Below are positions 36,094 through 44,209 of a stretch of DNA of 64,000 bases, piece after piece; position 1 is the stretch's first letter, and the number at the start of each line of letters is the position of its first letter. This stretch comes from Oceanisphaera profunda (GTDB taxonomy: Bacteria > Pseudomonadota > Gammaproteobacteria > Enterobacterales > Aeromonadaceae). Below the pieces are notes generated by a model. The model saw only the letters and a program-made list of their open reading frames with translations, made no database searches and was not told the DNA's origin. The stretch covers positions 3,224,001 to 3,288,000 of the forward strand of contig NZ_CP021377.1 of the NCBI RefSeq assembly GCF_002157895.1, given 5' to 3'. A program made the translations under genes and the position numbers.

Positions 36094-36381
36094 TTTTTGT
36101 AGTGTGCCCACTTGTTCGGCACGGTCTTGCTGTTGATTTTGATAATTTAAAACATATCCAGCTACGCTGGCCTACCGAATAAATTGGCAGCTACAGGGCG
36201 CGAGGTTTTGTAGTGTGCCAATTTATTCGGCACGGTTTTGGTGTTGATTTTGATAAATTTAAAACATCCTGCTTCGCAGGACCGGCGAACAAGTTGCCGG
36301 CTACAGAGACCATTTGGCCTTGAGTTTTGTAGTGTGGCCCTATTGTAGGTAAAGAGTATTCGGCACGGTTTTGATTTCGAG
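36094..36381. repeat. Two and a half tandem copies of the TGTAG palindromic element
   Basis: Copies at 36094-36195 and 36206-36305 and a left half at 36325-36381. Each has a left arm TTTTGTAGTGTGCC..TTCGGCACGG, a core GTTGATTTTGATAA, a small hairpin (CCAGCTACGCTGG or CCTGCTTCGCAGG) and a right arm (GGCGAACAAGTTGCCGGCTACA in pieces GGCGAACAAG and TTGCCGGCTACA) complementary to the left. Other copies: 29329-29380, 31293-31426, 41467-41570. Confidence 0.75.
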
Positions 36382-36404
36382 CTAAATACACTATAAAGCC
36401 GCCA

Positions 36405-36438
36405 TAAAAAAGCCCCCCCAAAAGTGTTGGGGTGGGCT
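36405..36438 (-). terminator. Terminator of the first glycine-zipper gene
   Basis: On the - strand AGCCCACCCCAA, loop, TTGGGGGGGCT followed by TTTTTTAT. It begins 24 bp after the stop of the gene ending at 36462. Confidence 0.85.
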
Positions 36439-36461
36439 GGTTAGCTTAAGCTACGAGGGGC

Positions 36462-36926
36462 TTAATCGTCCCAGTCGTGCTTGCGCCAATGTTTGTTTTT
36501 GTACTTTTTGTTGTGTTTTTTATCGTGGTAATAGTGATGCACTTCTTGTGGCTTACGGTGGCCGTCGCCCGTGCGTGCACCTATGGCAGAGCCCGCACCA
36601 CCACCTACGCCGGCACCAATTAACTGACCGGTTTGGCCGCCCACTTCTTTACCCAGAGCCGCGCCACCTAAGGCACCTACGGCACCGCCTATGGCGGATT
36701 CGTTTTTATTACCACGATTGGCAGTAGCAGCACCACCCGCAGCACCGCCTAAGGCAGCACCCACAAGAGCACCCGTATCGCCGCCCATTTGGCGACCAAT
36801 TAAGGTGCCGGCTGCACCGCCCACACCGCCACCTAAAATGGTGTTTAAATCTTCACCGGCAAATACTGGTGTAGTGGCCAATATAAACGGCAATAAGCCA
36901 AAACTGATAATTTTTTTGTTCAACAT
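36462..36926 (-). CDS. Glycine-zipper domain protein (paralogue 1)
   Basis: A 154-residue exported protein: Sec signal (ISFGLLPFILATTPVFAGED), then two Gly/Ala zipper blocks (GGGVGGAAGTLIGRQMGGDT, GALVGAALGGAAGGAATANR and AIGGAVGALGGAALGKEVGG) that pack as membrane-associated hairpins in the glycine-zipper-2TM families, then a basic His/Lys-rich tail (HHYYHDKKHNKKYKNKHWRK). The signal and zipper parts are nearly identical to those of the gene at 37711-38313. Function unknown; members of such families sit in the cell envelope. Confidence 0.85.
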   Translation of the reverse strand: MLNKKIISFGLLPFILATTPVFAGEDLNTILGGGVGGAAGTLIGRQMGGDTGALVGAALGGAAGGAATANRGNKNESAIGGAVGALGGAALGKEVGGQTGQLIGAGVGGGAGSAIGARTGDGHRKPQEVHHYYHDKKHNKKYKNKHWRKHDWDD

Positions 36927-37710
36927 AATTCAGTCACTCTCAGGCTGTTTAACTGCCACCACTATACAAACAGAGTGTGTACTAAAGGAAGCTAATTAGG
37001 TGTTCTAGATCACTCTTTAATGCGAGCGATCTCATGTTAAGTTATTGTTTTATAGGTTTTTATTGGTTGTTTTAACTGGTTTGGCCACTGTTTGCCCCCG
37101 TCAGAATCTGACCGCAGATCATCACTTAATCGCCGACTGCATATAGTATGAGCAAATAACGCGCGACAGGGCCGAGATCGGTACCTGAAGAGCAGCATCT
37201 TGGTTTATATGATGACCCACAAAGCTCAGCTATGTTTCAGTGATTTTGGTGTCAATAAATGCAATGAATTACAGAGCAGGTGGAGTTTTAACAACTCTAT
37301 GTTGAGGTAAAAACCAAGCTTGTTTTGGTTGCCCATCGCGTAGTCATTGGTCTGCATAATGGCTGAGGTTTATAAGTAATCAGGAAACCCTAAAACGAGA
37401 TCCTGACTTTCGTCAGGATGACGGCGTAAAGATAAACGCCAGCCCCGTCCTGACTATAAAAAAGTACTTTCAGATCTGATTACTATTTTTCCGTGGGTTT
37501 CGCGGGTTTCGTTGCAAAGGCCTTGATCAGTTAGTTTTCCAGATGAGTATAAGCAAAGCAGGAAATGTGGCACAGATTAGCAGCAAGGGCAGGAGAGGTA
37601 ATCGTAGAATCAATAGCCGTTAGCTTGAGTAAGGTGGGAGTAATAGCCGTGAACAAATTGAGCTGGGCTACAAGAGTCGTCCCTGACTCCTGCATGTGGG
37701 TGCGATTCGC
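36927..37710. other. Intergenic region between the paralogous glycine-zipper genes
   Basis: No gene seen in 784 bp. It holds a decayed relative of the 31172-31477 MITE (about 37205-37385; shared ACCCACAAAG, TATGTTTCAGTGA and the right end GTAATCAGGA at 37376-37385), a REP hairpin (37396-37425, CGAGATCCTGACTTTCGTCA then GGATGACGGC) and a CCACGGAA-family half (37468-37517, reverse orientation). Confidence 0.7.
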
Positions 37711-38313
37711 TTAATCATCCCAGCGGTCGTGGCGCTTTACCCAGTTTTGGCGGCGTTTGTGTTCTTGTTTGCGCAAGCGTTGTTGATGCTTCATTTCTTG
37801 TTTACGCATCTTACGATAGTGCTTGCGCTCTGCTTCTCTGCGCTTGCGGTCGTATTTGCTTTCGTAACGGTCGTTGTAATAACGATCGTCATAACGGTCA
37901 TTATAATCGCGGTCGTAATAACGATCATGATTTACGTTTTGGCGTTTATGGGTATCACCGGTTCTGGCACCTACGGCTGAACCTGCACCACCGCCCACAC
38001 CGGCGCCAATTAGCTGACCATTTTGGCCACCCACTTCTTTACCCAGTGCGGCACCACTGATAGCACCCACGGCACCGCCTAATGCGGCTTCATTTTTATT
38101 GCCGCGATTGGCTGTGGCACCGCCACCTGCAGCGCCGCCTATAGCAGCACCTACAAGAGCACCGGTATCACCGCCCATTTGGCGACCAATAAGCGCGCCC
38201 GCTGCACCGCCGGCACCGCCACCTAAAATGGTTTTAAGGTCTTCGCCAGCCATTACTGGAGTAGTGGCTAATAGAAAGGGCAATAATGCATAACCAATAA
38301 TACGTTTTTTCAT
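37711..38313 (-). CDS. Glycine-zipper domain protein (paralogue 2)
   Basis: A 200-residue paralogue of the 36462-36926 product. It shares the signal peptide (YALLPFLLATTPVMAGEDLK) and zipper blocks (TILGGGAGGAAGALIGRQMG, GGQNGQLIGAGVGGGAGSAV). It differs in the tail, which here is a long Asp/Tyr/Arg-rich repeat (DRYYDRDYNDRYDDRYYNDR) followed by a Lys/Arg/His-rich stretch. The tail looks disordered and expanded by slippage of GAYCGTTAT-type codons. Confidence 0.85.
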   Translation of the reverse strand: MKKRIIGYALLPFLLATTPVMAGEDLKTILGGGAGGAAGALIGRQMGGDTGALVGAAIGGAAGGGATANRGNKNEAALGGAVGAISGAALGKEVGGQNGQLIGAGVGGGAGSAVGARTGDTHKRQNVNHDRYYDRDYNDRYDDRYYNDRYESKYDRKRREAERKHYRKMRKQEMKHQQRLRKQEHKRRQNWVKRHDRWDD

Positions 38314-38583
38314 AATGACAGTCTCTCGGCTGTGTATCTTGAGTTCACTATACGAAATTTGAGAGGCAAAGGAAGGTAAGGCCAGCGGCGAAAACCGACC
38401 TGAGAAGTGTGAGTTTTTACTAAGTGCTTGATCTTTATAGAGCTGAGACTCTATTTGGGCTGTTTTTTATACGATTCAGCCCGACAGGTGCTGACCGTTG
38501 CGGTCATTTTTTGTAGTGAAGGGCGGCGAAAATCGTTAAAAAATTCTGGGCATTAAAGTCAGTAGTACCGAATAAACCCACGT

Positions 38584-39702
38584 TTAATCTTTAAACACCC
38601 ACACTAAGGCGCGCAATCCTTGGCGGCCATAACGGGCTAAACGGTCAAAACGGCTGCGCTCTATCGGCAAATATTGCTTATCGACCGCACTTTCACCGGT
38701 GGCTTCGTCAATATCCGGGTCGTGAATATAGACAAACTCTTTATCGATGGCGCACACCAATACCCAGTGGGGCGCTTTGCGGCCATCAAGGTGATAAGTA
38801 CTGATCAGCACCAAGGGTAGGCCACCTTGGTGCAAGCCCTGCTCCAGCTGCTTAAGCGTAAAGTGGTCATAGTTCAGTTCGATATCGGCGTTGGCTATTT
38901 GTGCCAAAAATTGCTGATGCACCCGTTCTAAAATCAGTTTCTTTTCGGGGGTGCGTACGCTGTCCACAAACAAGGGGCTGGTTTGATTGAGGATCAATCT
39001 TGCTTTAAAGCCCCGTCTAAATGCGGCCAGCGCCAAACCATGGGGGCCACAGCCACCGTGGCCACTGGTCATAAAGATAGTGGTGGCCTCGCGCCACAGC
39101 TGCAGCTCTTCGTCTATTTCTGGCTCATAGTCAGGATTGAGGGCACTAATGGCCATCATTAAGGAAGCGGGCCCACAGCTAAAATCGGTGGTTTGTCGGT
39201 AATAAGGGACGCCTTTAGTGCCACTCGCCGGATGATACAGGTGCACCCTTTTTTGATAACGCAGGGCCACTTGCAAGTCTTCGTAATAATTGTGATAAAC
39301 GCCAAACTGGCGATAGCCCAAGCGCTGATACAAATTTTGCGCCCAAATATTATCGGCTCGCACCTCTAGGCGCATAAACACCGCCCCTTGCTCTTGGGCC
39401 GCCAGCTCTGCGGCCTCTACCAGCGCTTGGCCTAAGCCTAAACCACGGGCGTGGGGCGACACGGCAATGGAATAAATGCGCGCTAAGCGGGTGTTACGCC
39501 GAAACAGCACTAAAATATAGCCGAGTAATTGCTGGTCTTGCTCGGCGACCAGTAGCTTGTCTTGGGGGTGCTCAATAAAGCGTTGAAAACTGCGTCGGCT
39601 CATGCGGTCGTGCTCAAAGCACAGCTCTTCGAGGGCCACGAGCTCATTGAGTTCGGTTTTTAGTGCGGGGCGGATCTGGGTTGCAGGCATAAGCGCAGAC
39701 AT
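38584..39702 (-). CDS. GNAT acetyltransferase fused to a C39-like peptidase domain
   Basis: A 372-residue two-domain protein. Residues ~10-155 are a RimI-like GNAT domain (YSIAVSPHARGLGLGQALVE carries the acetyl-CoA loop; RLEVRADNIWAQNLYQRLGY). Residues ~165-372 are C39-like (DUF3335): VPYYRQTTDFSCGPASLMMA contains the Cys nucleophile, and APHWVLVCAIDKEFVYIHDP supplies the His and Asp. Divergent from a RimK-like ligase gene 198 bp away. The three activities (acyl transfer, peptide cleavage, peptide ligation) suggest joint work on a peptide or protein substrate; no such substrate gene is visible next to them. Confidence 0.9.
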   Translation of the reverse strand: MSALMPATQIRPALKTELNELVALEELCFEHDRMSRRSFQRFIEHPQDKLLVAEQDQQLLGYILVLFRRNTRLARIYSIAVSPHARGLGLGQALVEAAELAAQEQGAVFMRLEVRADNIWAQNLYQRLGYRQFGVYHNYYEDLQVALRYQKRVHLYHPASGTKGVPYYRQTTDFSCGPASLMMAISALNPDYEPEIDEELQLWREATTIFMTSGHGGCGPHGLALAAFRRGFKARLILNQTSPLFVDSVRTPEKKLILERVHQQFLAQIANADIELNYDHFTLKQLEQGLHQGGLPLVLISTYHLDGRKAPHWVLVCAIDKEFVYIHDPDIDEATGESAVDKQYLPIERSRFDRLARYGRQGLRALVWVFKD

Positions 39703-39900
39703 AAGGCACTCAAAGCATGTGGCGAGTAATTTAAGGTACGATAATTTAGCCTTGTCCGCGAGAATATTTCACTGTGCGGGCAGATATTTATCTATAAAGT
39801 TAATTGTTGTTATCTGTGGCATGACGATCAGCCAGCGGCATAACCATTTTGTAATATGACCAGTGGCATAGCTTGTGCGGCATAACCAGCGGATGGAAAA

Positions 39901-41415
39901 ATGGCTCAACTTATTTTGGTGGTCGATGATGTTAGCGCCTGGGCGCCGTATTTCCCCAGCGAAAATCTGCTGGATTTTGAAAGCTATCTTACGCAAGCGC
40001 CCGTGAAAAATGCACCGCGCACTCGGGTCATTAATCTCTGTAAAAATAACAAATATTTATCTAATGGTTACTACTGTTCGCTGCTCGCCGAGGCGCGGGA
40101 TCAAACGGTGATCCCCTCGGTGGCCACTTTAAATAACCTGCGTAACAGCGCGCTGTTTGCCTTTGGTTTTGATGGCGTGAGTGAAGCGCTGTCGGCATTT
40201 ACCGCAGAGAATGGAAGTAAAAGTGAAGGTAAGAATAAAGGTGAGGGCGAAGGTAAGGGCGAGCTGAAAAAGCTGAAGTTTAAAAGCTACTTTGGCCGCA
40301 GTCCGTTGCCGGAGTTAGCAGCCTTATGCCGCGAGTTATTTGAGCGCCTGCCGTGCCCAGTACTAGAGCTGACCTTTAAAAAGCGCAGCCGTTGGGAGCT
40401 GACAGGGCTGGCGACCTTGTCACCCCGCGAGTTGACGGGCGAGGAGGAAGACCACTTTGCCGAGGCGTTAGAGGCCTATTCGCGCATTATGTGGCGCAAG
40501 CCTAAATCCGTGAAACGCTATCGCTACGACTTGGCCATGTTGGTTAACCCAGACGAGGCACTGCCGCCCTCAGATGCCAAAGCATTGGCGCGGTTTGTGA
40601 AAGCCGGCGAACGCGCAGACGTGAATGTGGAGCTGATTACCCGCAAAGATTATCAGCGCTTAGCCGAATACGATGGGCTGTTTATTCGCGAAACCACCGC
40701 CATTGATCATCATACTTTTCGTTTTGCCCAAAAGGCTGAGCATGAAGGCTTAGTGGTGATGGACTCGCCTGCCTCAATTCTGCGCTGTGCCAATAAAGTG
40801 TTTTTGGCCGAAAGCTTTACCAAACATGGGGTGCCCATCCCTAACACGCTGATGGTGAATCCTAAAAATAAAGAGACACCGGCCTTGCTGGAGCAAGAGT
40901 TGGGCTATCCGTTAGTGCTTAAAATACCGGACGGTGCTTTTTCGCGCGGCATTTATAAGGTGGCGGACCGAGCGGCACTCATTGATACCTTGGCTATCTT
41001 GCGCAATGCCTCGGCGTTAGTGTTGGCGCAAGAATTCTTTTTTACCGAGTTTGATTGGCGCATTGGCGTGCTTAACCATCAGGCCATTTTTGCTTGTAAG
41101 TATTTTATGGTGAAAGGCCACTGGCAGATTTATCGCCATCACGACAGTGGCAAACAAGCAGACTCGGGCGGCTTTGTGACCCTGCCCACCTATGAAGCAC
41201 CGAAGGCGGTATTGAACGCGGCGCTAAAGGCGGTGAAACCCATCGGCGACGGCTTATATGGCGTAGATATTAAAGAAGGTAATGGCCGGGTGGCGGTAAT
41301 AGAGGTGAACGATAACCCCAATATCGATCACGGTGTAGAAGACGTATTTTTAAAAGATAAGCTCTACGACATCGTTATCGCCGATTTTGTACGGCGTTTT
41401 GAAATGCAGCGGTGA
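39901..41415 (+). CDS. RimK-like ATP-grasp ligase with RimK-N domain
   Basis: A 504-residue protein. An N-terminal RimK-N-type region (QLILVVDDVSAWAPYFPSEN, LLAEARDQTVIPSVATLNNL) is followed by a Lys/Glu/Gly-rich linker (SKSEGKNKGEGEGKGELKK, ~residues 103-122) and a second alpha/beta part. The ATP-grasp fold covers about residues 265-500: KVFLAESFTKHGVPIPNTLM, LVLKIPDGAFSRGIYKV, FFFTEFDWRIGVLNHQAIF and the metal-binding end VAVIEVNDNPNIDHGVED. Family members ligate amino acids such as Glu to peptides or proteins; the substrate here is unknown. Its stop is in the purine-rich repeat. Confidence 0.9.
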   Translation: MAQLILVVDDVSAWAPYFPSENLLDFESYLTQAPVKNAPRTRVINLCKNNKYLSNGYYCSLLAEARDQTVIPSVATLNNLRNSALFAFGFDGVSEALSAFTAENGSKSEGKNKGEGEGKGELKKLKFKSYFGRSPLPELAALCRELFERLPCPVLELTFKKRSRWELTGLATLSPRELTGEEEDHFAEALEAYSRIMWRKPKSVKRYRYDLAMLVNPDEALPPSDAKALARFVKAGERADVNVELITRKDYQRLAEYDGLFIRETTAIDHHTFRFAQKAEHEGLVVMDSPASILRCANKVFLAESFTKHGVPIPNTLMVNPKNKETPALLEQELGYPLVLKIPDGAFSRGIYKVADRAALIDTLAILRNASALVLAQEFFFTEFDWRIGVLNHQAIFACKYFMVKGHWQIYRHHDSGKQADSGGFVTLPTYEAPKAVLNAALKAVKPIGDGLYGVDIKEGNGRVAVIEVNDNPNIDHGVEDVFLKDKLYDIVIADFVRRFEMQR

Positions 41416-41445
41416 GGCGTGAATGGTAAAGAGTGAGGGGAAAGA
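41411..41445 (+). repeat. Purine-rich repeat over the RimK-like gene stop
   Basis: GCGGTGAGGCGTGAATGGTA then AAGAGTGAGGGGAAAG; the TGA stop is within the first GGTGAGG. Confidence 0.7.
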
Positions 41446-41466
41446 AAAAGCGCCGTGGCTTTTGAA

Positions 41467-41570
41467 CTTGTAGTTGCCATGTTGTAGGCAAAGAGTCTGA
41501 GGCATGGTTTGGGTTTGAACTAAAACTCATTCTGCTGCGCAGAACCGCCGAATAAATTGGCGGCTACAAA
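41467..41570. repeat. TGTAG-ended palindromic element
   Basis: Left arm TTGTAGTTGCCATGTTGTAG, central hairpin TTCTGCTGCGCAGAA, right arm GCCGAATAAATTGGCGGCTA then CAA. Followed by CGAAGTCCTCTTTACCAAAG, which matches the inner arm of the 31293-31426 member. Confidence 0.7.
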
Positions 41571-41641
41571 GCTGGCGAAGTCCTCTTTACCAAAGAGACC
41601 GCCGGTGACAGGATTTGTTTCGTTGATACTCTGCATATAAA

Positions 41642-41671
41642 AAAGCGCCAGACCATCAGGTCCGGCGCTTT
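41642..41671. terminator. Terminator between the RimK-like gene and msrB
   Basis: AAAGCGCC-A-GACC, loop ATCA, GGTC-C-GGCGCTTT followed by GTTGTC; 12 pairs with one A/C mismatch. It can serve the two convergent genes. No gene is present in 41416-41831. Confidence 0.75.
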
Positions 41672-41805
41672 GTTGTCATTACGACTAAGTTTTGCATTAT
41701 TAAAGAGTTTCGCCTGCGGCAACATGCGAGAGCAAGCGTTTGCCTACAAAGTACAGAGCAGCTAGGTTCGCTTAGGGCTGGGCATTCAGCGCTTTTTTAT
41801 CTCGA

Positions 41806-41838
41806 CCTCTTCATCCTTCACGCCTCACTCTTTACAAG
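41806..41838 (-). repeat. Purine-rich repeat over the msrB stop
   Basis: On the - strand GTAAAGAGTGAGGCGTGAAG then GATGAAGAGG; the msrB stop TAA is the one inside GTAAAGAGTGAGG. Confidence 0.7.
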
Positions 41839-42302
41839 CATTCCCGCTCGCCCCTTTGTAGGGGGTCGGGTTTGGTGTCACCTAACTCACAAAAATCCAG
41901 CGAGGCGGAATTTAAGCAATAGCGCAGGCCGGTGGGGGCGGGTCCATCGGGGAACACGTGGCCCATGTGGCTGTTGCAGCGCTGGCAGCAAATTTCGACG
42001 CGGCGCATGCCGTGGGTCACATCCGTGTACTCGACGATGTGATCCGGGTGATAAGGCGCATAAAAGCTGGGCCAGCCGGTACCGGACTCAAACTTACAGG
42101 CCGAAGAAAACAGCGGCAAGGCGCATAATTTACACAGATAACTGCCGTCTTTTTCATTGTCGAGCAGGCCACCACAAAAGGGCGCTTCTGTGCCGTGCTG
42201 GCGCAAAATACGCTGCTCATCTGGGCTTAAGGCGGCAGTGAGTGTGGCAAGTTGCTCGTCGCTCGGTGGGCTTAAGTCATAAGGGCTTGGAATAATGGCC
42301 AT
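41832..42302 (-). CDS. msrB: Peptide methionine (R)-S-oxide reductase MsrB
   Basis: Reduces the R epimer of methionine sulfoxide (156 residues). Two zinc CxxC pairs are seen (YLCKLCALPL and ICCQRCNSHMGH), the motif TGWPSFY, and the catalytic Cys in LRYCLNSASLDF. It starts 2 bp after the msrA stop, so the two form an operon repairing both epimers. Confidence 0.96.
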   Translation of the reverse strand: MAIIPSPYDLSPPSDEQLATLTAALSPDEQRILRQHGTEAPFCGGLLDNEKDGSYLCKLCALPLFSSACKFESGTGWPSFYAPYHPDHIVEYTDVTHGMRRVEICCQRCNSHMGHVFPDGPAPTGLRYCLNSASLDFCELGDTKPDPLQRGERECL

Positions 42303-42304
42303 GA

Positions 42305-42919
42305 TTACAGATCCTTTTTCAGCCGATGTTTAAAATAATGCTGTACCTTGGCCACTTTTGGCTGGGCAACGGCGGCAATGTAGGGCTGATTTGGGTTTGC
42401 CGCGGCATAGTTTTGATGAATGTGCTCGGCCGGATAAAACGCAGATAAAGGCTCAAGGCAGGTCACGATAGAGGCACGCACCACGCCATTGTCTTCCAGC
42501 AATCGAATATAATCCGCAACTAACTGCTGCTCGGCACCACTTTGATAAAACACCGCCGAGCGATACTGGCGGCCCATATCATTGCCTTGACGATTAAGCT
42601 GGGTAGGGTCGTGGGCGATACCAAAAAAGACTTTTAATAAGGTGCCTGGGCCTATGATATTACTGTCGTATTTAATGCTGATGGCTTCAGCATGATCGGT
42701 CGCACCGCTGCATACCGCATCATAGTTGGCGGTATCTGGGCTGCCGCCTGCATAACCGGCGGTAACTTCAAGTACACCTTTGAGCTGGCGATATACGGCT
42801 TCGGTGCACCAAAAGCAGCCACCGGCTAACACTAAGGTTTGCGGGCCCAAGTTTAAAAATGCGCCATCTTCCGCATCCGGAAAATCATTAGGTAATAGGT
42901 TTAGTACCGGATCCGTCAT
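42305..42919 (-). CDS. msrA: Peptide methionine (S)-S-oxide reductase MsrA
   Basis: Reduces the S epimer of methionine sulfoxide (204 residues). Catalytic motif GGCFWCTEAVYRQLKGV; also SGATDHAEAISIKYD and QYRSAVFYQS. The frame opens at 42934, but GAGGAG just downstream of that codon places the ATG at 42919 at the right distance. C-terminal resolving Cys region is not obvious beyond TCLEPLSAFYPAEHIHQNY. Confidence 0.95.
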   Translation of the reverse strand: MTDPVLNLLPNDFPDAEDGAFLNLGPQTLVLAGGCFWCTEAVYRQLKGVLEVTAGYAGGSPDTANYDAVCSGATDHAEAISIKYDSNIIGPGTLLKVFFGIAHDPTQLNRQGNDMGRQYRSAVFYQSGAEQQLVADYIRLLEDNGVVRASIVTCLEPLSAFYPAEHIHQNYAAANPNQPYIAAVAQPKVAKVQHYFKHRLKKDL

Positions 42920-43219
42920 CACATTTCTCCTCATAAAAGTTTAACTACGTTAACATAGCCGCCGCTAGGTCTAAATGGCCTTAAGCCAGAAGCCGCCTCA
43001 TATTAATAAAGACCGCCTGCTGCGCCGCTAAGTTCAGCTTAAGATAAACCGCACTTTAAGTAGGCCGTGCCAAGACGCTATTTATAGACTGAAAATAGGG
43101 CTTTTAACTGTGGGGTTGTGCTTTTGTGAGGTGCATCGGCTGGCCGGTGGCAGTTTATCTGTTTCAAACGGCGCTCTGCTGCTAGGCTAGGCGCATTTTA
43201 TGCTAAGGATATAAACATC
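42920..43219. other. Intergenic gap between msrA and the TSUP gene
   Basis: 300 bp holding the divergent promoters of msrAB and the permease gene. I see no repeat, hairpin or small gene in it. Confidence 0.5.
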
Positions 43220-44002
43220 ATGGAACTGGAAATCACCACCTTAGCGCTGCTGGCGGTGGCGGCGCTGTTAGCGGGCTTTATTGATGCCATTGCCGGCGGC
43301 GGCGGCTTAATTACCGTACCTGCCTTATTGGCCACCGGTATGCCGCCCACCATGGCGCTGGCTACTAATAAACTGCAAAGCTGCTTTGGTTCGTTTTCCG
43401 CCACTTTTTATTACTTTCGACGCGGCTTGCTAGATTGGCGCACCATGAAATGGGCGATTGCTTGTACCTTTATTGGCAGCGTGCTGGGCACCATAGGGGT
43501 GCAATTGATTGATGCCTCCATTTTACAAAAAGTGCTGCCCTTTTTATTAGGGGCCTTTGCCTTGTACTTTTTGTGCTCACCACGAGTGGGTGATGAAGAC
43601 CGCCAGCAGCGCTTAAAGATGATCCCCTTTGCCTTGTTAATCGGCACCGGTATTGGTTTTTATGATGGCTTTTTTGGGCCAGGCACCGGCTCGTTTTTCG
43701 CGTTGGCCTTTATTGCCTTAGCCGGATTTAGTATGGCGAAGGCCACGGCGCACACCAAACTATTAAATTTCACCTCTAATATCGCCTCGTTATTGTTTTT
43801 TATCTTAGGCGGGCAAGTTGTGTGGGTGGCCGGTTTATCCATGGCCTTAGGGCAATTTATTGGTGCGCGTTTAGGCTCAAAGATGGTAGTCACCCAAGGT
43901 ACGCGCATTATTAAACCTATGCTGGTGACCGTGTCTTTGGTGATGTCGGTGCATTTGTTGTGGCAGCAATATCCCGCTTGGTTTAGCTGGATTAATTTTT
44001 AA
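43220..44002 (+). CDS. TSUP (TauE/SafE) family membrane permease
   Basis: A 260-residue inner-membrane protein with about eight hydrophobic segments. Family signatures are LLAGFIDAIAGGGGLITVPA near the N terminus and its echo in the second half, GIGFYDGFFGPGTGSFFALA, plus TNKLQSCFGSFSATFYYFRR. It resembles E. coli YfcA. TSUP proteins export sulfite, sulfonates or organic acids; the substrate is not shown by the sequence. Ribosome site AAGGAT upstream of the ATG. Confidence 0.92.
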   Translation: MELEITTLALLAVAALLAGFIDAIAGGGGLITVPALLATGMPPTMALATNKLQSCFGSFSATFYYFRRGLLDWRTMKWAIACTFIGSVLGTIGVQLIDASILQKVLPFLLGAFALYFLCSPRVGDEDRQQRLKMIPFALLIGTGIGFYDGFFGPGTGSFFALAFIALAGFSMAKATAHTKLLNFTSNIASLLFFILGGQVVWVAGLSMALGQFIGARLGSKMVVTQGTRIIKPMLVTVSLVMSVHLLWQQYPAWFSWINF

Positions 44003-44032
44003 GCACAGCCATCAGTTAAGAAGAAAAATCTT

Positions 44033-44187
44033 ATTTGCCACGAAATCCACAGAATTCACGGAAAAATAGTGATAACAACTAAAAGTGCCAAATGACTCAG
44101 GGTAAGGTTTTAACTATTTATAGTTCAATCACTTGTTATCCTTGAGCTTGCCCGTGCGTTCCGTAATAAAGAGTCGTGGCGAAAAGT
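44033..44187. repeat. CCACGGAA-family inverted repeat element before btuC
   Basis: Left end TTATTTGCCACGAAATCCAC with AATTCACGGAAAAATAGTGA, right end CCGTGCGTTCCGTAATAAAG and TCGTGGCGAAAAG, roughly inverted copies. A similar element is at 48098-48255. The right end lies close upstream of btuC and may carry its promoter. No cobalamin riboswitch is recognisable here. Confidence 0.6.
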
Positions 44188-44209
44188 CTTGAATGAATAA
44201 GGTAAACAC

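Noticed and set aside
44003-44209. Cobalamin riboswitch upstream of btuC
   Set aside because: No conserved B12-box-like core seen; the sequence is explained by a dispersed inverted repeat.
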